DNA of 50,752 nucleotides, from the NCBI GenBank assembly GCA_025450315.1, contig JANWHQ010000117.1, positions 1 through 50,752 on the forward strand, given 5' to 3'. Within the stretch, counting starts at the first letter, position 1; every line of letters begins with the position of its first letter. The DNA is from Caulobacteraceae bacterium. GTDB taxonomy: Bacteria > Pseudomonadota > Alphaproteobacteria > Caulobacterales > Caulobacteraceae. Positions 16,175-24,106 of this stretch are shown piece by piece. Under the pieces are notes generated by a model. The model was not told the DNA's origin. It saw only the letters and a list, made by a program, of their open reading frames with translations, and did no database searches. A program made the translations under genes and the position numbers.

Positions 16175-17149
16175 ATGCAGCTCGGGATCATCGGCCTTGG
16201 CCGCATGGGCGGCAATATCGCCCGGCGGCTGATGCAGGACGGCCACGCCTGCGTGGTCTACGACCGCGACGCCAAGGCGGTGGATGCCCTGGCCAAGGAC
16301 GGCGCCACCGGCGCCAAGGACCTGAAGGACCTCGCCGCCAGGCTCGAGGCGCCGCGGGCGGTCTGGGTGATGCTGCCGGCTGGCGGCCCCACCGAGGAGA
16401 CGGTGGCGGCGCTGGGCGAGGTGCTGGAGGCGGGCGACACCGTCATCGACGGCGGCAACACCTTCTACAAGGACGACATCCGCCGGGCCAAGGCGCTGAA
16501 GGGCAAGGGCCTGACCTATCTGGACGTCGGCACCTCGGGCGGCGTCTGGGGCCTGGAGCGCGGCTACTGCATGATGGTCGGCGGCGAGGTGGAGGCCTTC
16601 GAGCGGGTCGAGCCGATCCTGAGGACCCTGGCCCCGGGGCTGGGGACCATCCCCCGCACCAAGGGCGCCGACACCCGCGCCGAGCACGGCTACATCCACG
16701 CCGGGCCGGTGGGCGCGGGCCACTTCGTCTAGATGGTCCACCACGGCATCGAGTACGGCCTGATGCAGGCCTACGCCGAGGGCTTCGACATCCTGAAGAA
16801 CAAGGATTCCGCCGACCTGCCGGAAGACCAGCGCTACGACCTGAACCTGTCCGATATCGCCGAGGTCTGGCGGCGCGGCAGCGTGGTGTCGTCCTGGCTC
16901 CTGGACCTGACCGCCCAGGCCCTGGCCGGCGACGTCAAGCTGGAGAAGTTCACCGGCGCGGTGGCCGACTCGGGCGAGGGCCGCTGGACCATCGAGGCGG
17001 CCATCGAGGAGGCGGTGCCGGCCGAGGTGCTGTCCTCGGCCCTCTACGCCCGCTTCCGCTCGCGCGAGGAGCACACCTTCGGCGAGAAGCTGCTCTCGGC
17101 CATGCGCTTCGGCTTCGGCGGCCACGTCGAGATCGGCTCCAAGGACTGA
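16175..17149 (+). pseudogene. gnd: 6-phosphogluconate dehydrogenase (decarboxylating), broken by an amber codon at the catalytic lysine
   Basis: The frame would encode a 324-residue short-type 6-phosphogluconate dehydrogenase, with the NADP fold [20 protein letters not shown] and [16 protein letters not shown]. In the family signature GxGHFVKMVHNGIEYG the lysine is the catalytic acid/base. Here the frame reads GAGHFV[13 protein letters not shown], with TAG at 16730-16732 where AAG is expected (one base change). The rest is intact and conserved through to the end. The product would be a 185-residue N-terminal piece; an ATG follows the stop directly and could restart the C-terminal 138 residues. 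Neither product would have activity. A sequencing error is the main alternative. Confidence 0.9.
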
Positions 17150-17982
17150 TGGCCGAGGCCCGGCCCATCGAGCTGGTGATCTCCGACGTCGACGGCACCC
17201 TGGTCACCAGCGACAAGCGGCTGACGCCCGAGGCCATCGCGGCCGTGCAGAGCCTCAAGGCGGCCGGGGTGCGCTTCACCCTGATCTCCAGCCGTCCGCC
17301 GCGGGGCATGGAGGCGGTCGTGGGGGATCTGGGCGTCACCGAGCCCCTGGCCGCCTTCAACGGCGGCACGCTGTTCGCGCCGGACCAGAGCCTGATCGAG
17401 GCCCATCGGCTGGACGCCCATGCGTCGCGCGAGGCGCTTGGGCGGATGGAAGGCGAGGCGGTGGAGGCCTGGGTCTATGCCGACGGCGCCTGGCTGGCCA
17501 AAAACCCTGACGGCCTCAGGGTCGATCACGAGCGCCGGACCATCGGCTTCGGGCCGACCGTGGTGTCGGGCTTCGACCACGTCATCGGCCGGATCGACAA
17601 GATCGTCGGGGTGTCGGACGACCACGGCCTGCTGGCGCGGCTGACGTCGGAGCTCAGGCGGCTGCTGCACCGCCACGCCCAGGTCGAGCAGTCGCAGGAC
17701 TACTATCTCGACGTCACCCACCTCTGCGCCGACAAGGGCGACGGGGTGAAGGCGCTCTGCCGGCGGATCGGCGTCGAGCCCGGGAACACCGCCGTGGTCG
17801 GCGACATGTTCAACGACGTGGCGATGTTCCAGGTGGCCGGCTTCTCGGTGGCCATGGACCAGTCGCCCGAAAAGGTGAAGGCCGCGGCCATGGCGGTCAG
17901 CCCGGCCGGCAACGACCAGGACGGCTTCGCGCGGGCGGTGCGCGAGATCCTCTTGCCGCGCATCGGGGAGACGGCGGGGTGA
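17149..17982 (+). CDS. Cof-type HAD-IIB sugar-phosphate phosphatase
   Basis: This 277-residue HAD phosphatase has motif I ISDVDGTLVTSDKRLTPEA (nucleophile Asp and DxDGT), motif II TLISSRPPRG, a C2b cap (about residues 85-190), motif III lysine in CADKGDGVKALCRR and motif IV GDMFNDVAMF. The family dephosphorylates small sugar phosphates or related metabolites; the exact substrate is not readable from sequence. The ATG overlaps the gnd stop and the stop overlaps gntK, so it belongs to the sugar-phosphate operon. A role in clearing stray phosphosugars is inference. Confidence 0.9.
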   Translation: MAEARPIELVISDVDGTLVTSDKRLTPEAIAAVQSLKAAGVRFTLISSRPPRGMEAVVGDLGVTEPLAAFNGGTLFAPDQSLIEAHRLDAHASREALGRMEGEAVEAWVYADGAWLAKNPDGLRVDHERRTIGFGPTVVSGFDHVIGRIDKIVGVSDDHGLLARLTSELRRLLHRHAQVEQSQDYYLDVTHLCADKGDGVKALCRRIGVEPGNTAVVGDMFNDVAMFQVAGFSVAMDQSPEKVKAAAMAVSPAGNDQDGFARAVREILLPRIGETAG

Positions 17983-18491
17983 CCAGGTCGGTGGTGCTGG
18001 TGGTGATGGGCGTCTCGGGCTCGGGCAAGACGACCATCGCCCGGCCGGTGGCCGAGCGGCTGGGCTGGCCCTTCCAGGAGGGCGACGACCTGCACCCCCA
18101 GGCCAATATCGACAAGATGCGCTCCGGCCATGCCCTCGACGACGCCGACCGGGCGCCCTGGCTGGCCGCCGTCCGGGCCTGGATCGACGCCCGGGCCGCC
18201 GCGGGAGAGAGCGGCGTCATCACCTGCTCGGCCCTGAAGCGCGCCTATCGCGACCGGCTGCGCGACGGCCAGCCGGCGACGCGCTTGGTCTATCTGAAGG
18301 GCGAGGAGGCCCTGATCCTCCAGCGCGTGGAAGCCCGCCGGGGCCACTTCATGCCCCCCTCGCTGCTGGACAGCCAGTTCCAGACCCTGGAAGCGCCGAC
18401 CCCCGACGAGCACCCCATCGTCATCGACATCCGCCAGCCCGTCGCGGCCCAGGTGGACGAGGTGTGCCGGGCGGTCGCTCCCCGCCCGTGA
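17979..18491 (+). CDS. gntK: Gluconokinase, GntK family
   Basis: This 170-residue kinase converts gluconate to 6-phosphogluconate. The Walker A motif is VVMGVSGSGKTTIARPVAER, followed by the gluconate site EGDDLHPQANIDKMRSGHAL, LTC-type CSALKRAYRDRLR and the lid RRGHFMPPSLLDSQFQTLE. All are typical of GntK. It is the last gene of the operon (GTG start overlapping the HAD stop). Its product would feed either 6-phosphogluconate dehydrogenase, which is broken here, or the Entner-Doudoroff dehydratase. The second route is the likely one. Confidence 0.95.
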   Translation: MTRSVVLVVMGVSGSGKTTIARPVAERLGWPFQEGDDLHPQANIDKMRSGHALDDADRAPWLAAVRAWIDARAAAGESGVITCSALKRAYRDRLRDGQPATRLVYLKGEEALILQRVEARRGHFMPPSLLDSQFQTLEAPTPDEHPIVIDIRQPVAAQVDEVCRAVAPRP

Positions 18492-18507
18492 TCCATCCCC
18501 CTCCCGC

Positions 18508-18531
18508 TCATCCCGGCCTCCGCCGGGATGA
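18508..18531. repeat. REP-like hairpin, family 1 (also a bidirectional terminator candidate)
   Basis: TCATCCCGGC and GCCGGGATGA form a perfect 10-bp stem with the loop CTCC. It lies in the 55-bp space between the convergent gntK and serine hydrolase genes. The same stem-loop core (CCCGGCCTCCGCCGGG) recurs at 20871, again at a convergent junction. Confidence 0.75.
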
Positions 18532-18546
18532 ACGGAGTGGGTTTGA

Positions 18547-19689
18547 CTAAACCACCGCCGCGCTGACCACGTCCGAGATGCGCTGGAAGCGTTCGATGTT
18601 CTCGGCGCTGTTCATCACCCCCGCGCTCAGGAAGGCGAAGGTGACGCCGCGCACCGGGTCGACCCAGAACAGCGAGGAGCCGGCGCCATAGTTGCCGAAG
18701 GTCTGGGGCGAGCACAGGGTGCCGTAGAGGGCGTGGTGGACGCCGTCGCCGCGCAGGGCGAAGCCCAGGCCCATGTAGGCCGGGAACGGCCGCCAGCCGG
18801 CGCGGTGGGCGACGCCCTTGTAGAGCTCGTTGGGCTTGTCGCCGGTCCAGTTGCGGGTGGCCAGCTCGATGATGGCGGGTCCCAGGATCCGCTCGCCGTC
18901 CAGCTCGCCGCCCCGGCGCAGCATCTCGGCGAAGCGCCAGAGGTCGGGGACCGAGCAGACCGCGCCCACCCAGGGCATCTCCGCGTCCGGGTCCTCGAAG
19001 GCGCCGTTCTGGCCGGGTACGCGCGAGCTCCTGTGCTCGGTGGGGGCGTTGCCGCCAAACACCGGCACCACGTGGCGGTCGGCCAGGTCCTGGCGCCGGC
19101 CGATGGCCGAGGAGGTCATCTTCAGCGGGTCGAACAGGTCCTCGTGGACGATCTGGCGATAGGAGCGGCCCTTGAGGTCGACGCGGCGGACCATCTCGCC
19201 CAAGAGGGCATGGTGGGCGATCGGGGAATAGTCGACCCTTCGGCCAGGCTCCTCTGTCGAATGAATATTCCGGACGATGGCGGCGACGATCTCGTCGAGG
19301 TTGTCGATGTTCATGCCGGGCTGGGGCGTGAACACGCTGGGCAGGCCCGAGGCGTGGGTCAAAAGGTCGAACACCGTCAGGTTCTGGCGCAGGCCGCCGG
19401 AGAACTCGGGGATCACCGAGGAGACCTTGGTGGTCAGGGCCAGCTGGCCCTGCTCGATGGCGCGGAACACCAGGACGTTGGTGATCGCCTTGGTGACCGA
19501 GAAGATGCTGAACACGCTGTCCAGCTTCAGGGCCTTGGACATCTCGCCCTTCTCGGTCCCGAAGGCCATCTCGATGCCGACGTCGCCGTCCTGGGCCGCC
19601 TTGATTACGCAGCCGAAGTAGCGGTCCTTGGCAATGTCGTCCTGGATCACCTTGGTCAGGTGGTCGATGTGGTCCTTCCGCCAGGCCAT
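18547..19689 (-). CDS. Serine hydrolase of the beta-lactamase/esterase (class C-like) family
   Basis: This 380-residue protein has the serine-lysine catalytic motif SVTK (S64-K67), the tyrosine motif YSP at 154-156, and typical flanking segments such as LTVFDLLTHASGLPSVF and YGAGSSLFWVDPVRGVTFAF near the C-terminus. These mark the EstB-like/penicillin-binding protein-like hydrolases, which hydrolyse esters or amides of varied substrates. There is no signal peptide, so it is probably cytoplasmic and an esterase rather than a resistance enzyme. GGGGAGA precedes the ATG. It stands alone, convergent with gntK. Confidence 0.9.
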   Translation of the reverse strand: MAWRKDHIDHLTKVIQDDIAKDRYFGCVIKAAQDGDVGIEMAFGTEKGEMSKALKLDSVFSIFSVTKAITNVLVFRAIEQGQLALTTKVSSVIPEFSGGLRQNLTVFDLLTHASGLPSVFTPQPGMNIDNLDEIVAAIVRNIHSTEEPGRRVDYSPIAHHALLGEMVRRVDLKGRSYRQIVHEDLFDPLKMTSSAIGRRQDLADRHVVPVFGGNAPTEHRSSRVPGQNGAFEDPDAEMPWVGAVCSVPDLWRFAEMLRRGGELDGERILGPAIIELATRNWTGDKPNELYKGVAHRAGWRPFPAYMGLGFALRGDGVHHALYGTLCSPQTFGNYGAGSSLFWVDPVRGVTFAFLSAGVMNSAENIERFQRISDVVSAAVV

Positions 19690-19882
19690 TCACGTCTCCC
19701 CGAGGTTCGGGCCTATCGCCCTTTGCGGGGCTTCTTAGCGTGGAGGCCCCGCCGCCGCCCAGAGGAAACGCGGCCGGCCGCGTTTGGCTCGATCGCGGCC
19801 AGGCCCTGGCCTGGAGCGGGCTCATGGACGATGATCGGCGCTTGCGCCGCGAGGGCGGCGAGCAAGGGGATCAGGGCCAGGG

Positions 19883-20890
19883 ATGATCAAGGCGGCGCGG
19901 ATCGCGGCGGCCCCGCTCTGGGCGCTCCAGCTCGTCTCGGGCGCCAAGTCGTTCCGCGCCAACGGGCTGATCGGCAGCCGCACGCTGAACCGGCTGGGCC
20001 TGCATGTGGGGCGCAAGCTCGCCGCCCACGGCGTCACCGCCGCCCGGCGCGCGGCGCTGGCCCCGCTGGTCCCGGCCCGGCTCAGGGCCGCCTTCCGCCG
20101 CGACGGCTATGTGGTCGTGCCGGGTTTCCTGCCGGCCGAGGTGTTCGAGGCCCTGCGCCGGGAGGCCTCCGCCCTGGCGGCCGCCGCGCCGCGCCGGATC
20201 CAGGAGGGCGACACCAGGACCCAGCTCTCGCTGGTGGACGACGAGGCCCTGGCCCGGGCGCCGAACCTGAAGCGATTCGTCCGCGACCCCCGGTTCCTCG
20301 GCCTCTGCAACTACGTGGGCTCCCGGCTCAAGCATCCGTTCTGCCAGGTGCAGGTGCTGGAGCGCGACTTCGCCGCCAACCAGAGCGACCCGCAGAAGAA
20401 CCTGCACGCCGACACCTTCCACCCGACGCTGAAGGGCTGGTTCTTCCTGGACGATGTCGATCCGGGCCAGGGGCCGTTCGAATATGTGCCGGGCTCGCAC
20501 CGGCTGACCCGGCGGCGGCTGGCCTGGGAGTACGCCCAGAGCCTCCGGGCGCGCTCCAGCCCCGACGAGCACGTCTCGGCCGGCTCCTTCCGCGCCGGCC
20601 CGCAAGACCTGGAAGCGATGGGCCTGCCGGAACCCGTCGCCGTGGCCGTGCCCGCCAACACCCTGGTGCTGGCCGACACCGTCGGCTTCCACCGCCGCGG
20701 CGAGGCCCAGGACGGCCGGCCCCGCCGCGCCATCTACGTCTACATGCGCACCAACCCCTTCAACCCCATCCTCGGCTTCCGCTCCGACGCGTGGCGCCGG
20801 CTGGAGCTGGCGGTGTTCAAGCGCTGGAGCCGAAGGGGGGAGGGCGGCGGCGGCTCTGTTAACCGTGCCTCCCGGCCTCCGCCGGGATGA
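19883..20890 (+). CDS. Phytanoyl-CoA dioxygenase (PhyH)-family protein
   Basis: This 335-residue protein has the PhyH iron(II)/2-oxoglutarate fold. The first two iron ligands are in NLHADTFHP (H175, D177), the distal histidine is probably H270 in LADTVGFHRRG, and the 2-oxoglutarate arginine is in RPRRAIYVYMR. FRRDGYVVVPGFLPAEVFEA is the usual N-terminal entry. It probably hydroxylates a small organic substrate. The reading frame ends inside a REP-like hairpin: its last codons (ending RASRPPPG) and stop are made of repeat sequence, so the ancestral end may have been shorter or different. Confidence 0.88.
   Translation: MIKAARIAAAPLWALQLVSGAKSFRANGLIGSRTLNRLGLHVGRKLAAHGVTAARRAALAPLVPARLRAAFRRDGYVVVPGFLPAEVFEALRREASALAAAAPRRIQEGDTRTQLSLVDDEALARAPNLKRFVRDPRFLGLCNYVGSRLKHPFCQVQVLERDFAANQSDPQKNLHADTFHPTLKGWFFLDDVDPGQGPFEYVPGSHRLTRRRLAWEYAQSLRARSSPDEHVSAGSFRAGPQDLEAMGLPEPVAVAVPANTLVLADTVGFHRRGEAQDGRPRRAIYVYMRTNPFNPILGFRSDAWRRLELAVFKRWSRRGEGGGGSVNRASRPPPG
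20870..20887. repeat. REP-like hairpin, family 1, second copy
   Basis: TCCCGGC and GCCGGGA with the loop CTCC repeat the core found at 18508-18531, including the following ATGA-CGG bases. It supplies the last codons of the PhyH-family gene and lies between that gene and the convergent IclR regulator. Confidence 0.7.
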
Positions 20891-20908
20891 GCGGGCAAAG
20901 TCTAATGC

Positions 20909-21640
20909 TCAGCCGGCGCCCAGGCCCGCGGCGGCGTCCTTCAGGGCGGCGATGGTGTGGGCTTCGATGGCGGGGGAGAAGCGGGCCGAGGGCATGGCGA
21001 TCGAGACGCTGTGCATGTCGTCCAGGGCCACGGCCACGCCGTTGACGCCCGCCGAGTGCTCCTCCAGCGAGACGGCGGCGCCCCGGGCCCGGCAGTCGGC
21101 GATCTCGCGGCGCAGGGCGGCCTCCTCGCAGATGGTGTGTTCGGTGAAGCGGCTGCGGGCCGACTCGCGGAAATAGGCGTCGAGCTCGTCCGCCGGCATG
21201 CGGGCCAGCAGCGCCTTGCCGCCGGCGAAGCTGTGCAGCGGCATCCGCTGGCCGGGCTGGGGGGTGAACCTCAGGTCGTGGGTGGACAGCTCTACCTCCA
21301 GCACCTCGATCTCGTAGCCGCGGCGGATGAACAGCGAGGCGGTCTCGTGGGTGGCGGCGCTGAGCGCGCGCAGCACCGGGCGGGCGCGGTCCACCAGGGG
21401 GGCCTGCGAGCCGGCGGCCAGACGGGCCAGGGCAGGGCCCGCCGAATAGGTGCGGTCGGCCGCCTGGGCCAGCCAGCCCCGGTCCACCAGGGTGGCCAAA
21501 AGGTACGACAGGCTGCTCTCGGGCACCCCCGTCGCCCGGGCGATTCCCCGCGCGTTCACCGGCCCCTGCAGGGCCACGTGCTCGACGATGTCCATGGCCC
21601 GCGCGGCGGATTTGACGGCGGACCCGTTCTGTGTTTTCAT
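20909..21640 (-). CDS. IclR-family transcriptional regulator
   Basis: This 243-residue protein has an N-terminal winged helix (AVKSAARAMDIVEHVALQGP, then IARATGVPESSLSYLLATLV) and a C-terminal IclR effector domain (PLHSFAGGKALLARMPADEL through EEHSAGVNGVAVALDD). The start is ATG at 21640 (MKTQNGSAVK); the frame is open 14 codons further upstream but that would overlap the divergent ligA start. IclR regulators commonly control aromatic-acid catabolism. Its position back-to-back with ligAB, 27 bp apart, makes ligAB the likely target, with protocatechuate or a downstream intermediate as the likely effector. Confidence 0.93.
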   Translation of the reverse strand: MKTQNGSAVKSAARAMDIVEHVALQGPVNARGIARATGVPESSLSYLLATLVDRGWLAQAADRTYSAGPALARLAAGSQAPLVDRARPVLRALSAATHETASLFIRRGYEIEVLEVELSTHDLRFTPQPGQRMPLHSFAGGKALLARMPADELDAYFRESARSRFTEHTICEEAALRREIADCRARGAAVSLEEHSAGVNGVAVALDDMHSVSIAMPSARFSPAIEAHTIAALKDAAAGLGAG

Positions 21641-21670
21641 AATCACGAAATTTCGGATATGTGAATTATG
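21638..21670. promoter_or_regulatory. Palindromic operator between iclR-type gene and ligA
   Basis: The outer arms CATAAT (21638-21643) and ATTATG (21665-21670) contain both start codons. Inside lie the perfect palindrome CGAAATTTCG (21646-21655) and a CAC...GTG pair. This AT-rich block stands out sharply in GC-rich DNA. The regulator probably binds here, covering both promoters and both starts. No ribosome-binding site precedes the ligA ATG, so that message may be leaderless. Confidence 0.65.
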
Positions 21671-22048
21671 CCCACCCGTCAACCGCTCCGGTCCAACGAC
21701 ATTCCCGGGACCATCGTCTTCACCGGCGAGCTCGCCCGCAAGGGATTCGGCCTGAACCAGTTCTGCATGTCGCTGATGAAGCCCGAGAACCGCGCCCGCT
21801 TCAAATCCGGCGAGCGCGCCTATCTCGATGAGTGGTCGCTGGACCAGGCTCAGAAGGACGCCGTCGTGGCCCGCGACTATGGCCGGATGCTGGAGCTGGG
21901 CGGCAACATCTTCTTCGTGCTGAAGCTGGCCGCCACCGACGGCAGGAGCACCCAGTCGGTCGCCGCCTCGCTGGCCGGCCAGTCGGTCGAGGACTATGCC
22001 GCGATGATGCGCGCGGGCGGCCGCAAGCCGGCGGCGCTGGCGGCCTAA
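21668..22048 (+). CDS. ligA: Protocatechuate 4,5-dioxygenase alpha subunit
   Basis: This 126-residue all-helical small subunit of the extradiol dioxygenase LigAB covers the active site of the beta subunit. Recognisable parts are IPGTIVFTGELARKGFGLNQ, CMSLMKPENRARFKSGERAY and MLELGGNIFFVLKLAATDG. Length matches LigA. It lies 135 bp before the beta subunit, separated by a structured repeat element. No ribosome-binding site is visible and the operator palindrome overlaps the start. Confidence 0.93.
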   Translation: MPTRQPLRSNDIPGTIVFTGELARKGFGLNQFCMSLMKPENRARFKSGERAYLDEWSLDQAQKDAVVARDYGRMLELGGNIFFVLKLAATDGRSTQSVAASLAGQSVEDYAAMMRAGGRKPAALAA

Positions 22049-22062
22049 GGACGACTCGAATT

Positions 22063-23023
<961 letters not shown>

Positions 23024-23047
23024 GGCCAGGCGGGCTCGGCGGCGGGC

Positions 23048-24091
23048 CTACCGCACCGGATCGAACATCAGCACCCGGGCGCTGCCGGCGATCATCCGCG
23101 GCCGCTGGCCGGCCGGGGAGTTGGGATCCCGCTCCGCCGCCGGCACGAACAGCCGCCCGGTGAGCGTGTCCACCGTCATGGTCCGGCCGCTGACCTGGGT
23201 CGGGATGTCCTCGAGCTGGACGTATTTGTCGGGCGAGACTTCCTCGAAGACGCTGATGGTGCCGTCCCGGCCGTTGGAGCTGAACACCCGCTTGCGGTTG
23301 GAATCGTAGGCGACGGCGTCGTTGCCGCGGCCGATGGCGAGCTCGGTCACCAGCTTGCCGTTGCGGGTGTCGACCACCATCATCTTGGCGTTCTCGCAGC
23401 CGACGAAGGCCCTGTGGTTGCGGCCGTCCACCGCCAGGCCGTGGGGCGCCTCGCAGTCGGGGATCGGCCAGCGGGCGATCACCCCGTTGGTGCGCGGATC
23501 GACCTCGATCAGGTCGCGCTTCTCGACGCCGGCGATGAACACCTCGCCGTCCGAGCCGACCGGATATTCCATCTTCTCGCCCACATCGATGGTGGCCGCC
23601 GCCTTGTCGGTCCTGGGATCGACCACGGTGATCTTCTTCGGATCGCCGTCGACGACGAAGACGTGGCCGGTGCCCTTGTCGAAGGCGATGCCGTCGGCGT
23701 CCTGGTCGGCGGGGATGTGGGCGGTCACCTTCAGGGTCTTGAGGTCGAAGGCGATGGCCTGGCCGTTGCGCCCGTCGTCGGTGAAGCCCTGGCCGGTGGC
23801 GGCCGAGATGGCGATGCCGTGGGTCCCGCCGGGAATGCCCTCGACGTTGCCGATCAGCTTGCCGGCGCGCCCGTCGATCACCGCCACCTTGTCGGCGTGG
23901 GCCACATAGACCCGCCCGGTGATCGGATCGGAGACCGCATAGTCCCAGAACGGCGGATCGCCGAGCGGCACGGCGCCGGCGGGCTTGTAGGCCGGCGCCG
24001 CCAGGGCCGAGCCGGCGCAGAGCGCCAGGAGCGCCGCCGCCAGGGCCGGCGCGGCGCCCCCTAGGATCCGATGGGTGGATTGGTCCTGCAT
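23048..24091 (-). CDS. Exported YncE/YVTN-type beta-propeller protein
   Basis: This 347-residue protein has a Sec signal peptide (GAAPALAAALLALCAGSALA). It then has repeated blades of the YVTN/YncE type, such as GRVYVAHADKVAVIDGRAGK, GHVFVVDGDPKKITVVDPRT, EVFIAGVEKRDLIEVDPRTN and HRAFVGCENAKMMVVDTRNG. It is probably a periplasmic seven-bladed propeller; ligand unknown. A GGGAGG ribosome site precedes the ATG. It is the last gene of the efflux operon, 15 bp after the RND pump gene, so it may assist export or sense the pump substrate, which is inference. Confidence 0.88.
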   Translation of the reverse strand: MQDQSTHRILGGAAPALAAALLALCAGSALAAPAYKPAGAVPLGDPPFWDYAVSDPITGRVYVAHADKVAVIDGRAGKLIGNVEGIPGGTHGIAISAATGQGFTDDGRNGQAIAFDLKTLKVTAHIPADQDADGIAFDKGTGHVFVVDGDPKKITVVDPRTDKAAATIDVGEKMEYPVGSDGEVFIAGVEKRDLIEVDPRTNGVIARWPIPDCEAPHGLAVDGRNHRAFVGCENAKMMVVDTRNGKLVTELAIGRGNDAVAYDSNRKRVFSSNGRDGTISVFEEVSPDKYVQLEDIPTQVSGRTMTVDTLTGRLFVPAAERDPNSPAGQRPRMIAGSARVLMFDPVR

Positions 24092-24106
24092 TGAAGCCTC
24101 CCTGCT

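Noticed and set aside
16730-16732. Amber codon read as pyrrolysine (a lysine analogue) in gnd
   Set aside because: No pyrrolysine synthetase or Pyl tRNA is seen, the system is not known from this group, and a pyrrolysine at this position would not replace the catalytic lysine. An amber mutation or an error is the simpler explanation.
18547-19689. Serine hydrolase as a beta-lactamase controlled by the BlaI system
   Set aside because: It has no signal peptide, no BlaI-type box upstream, and lies 13 kb away; its motifs fit an esterase-like hydrolase.
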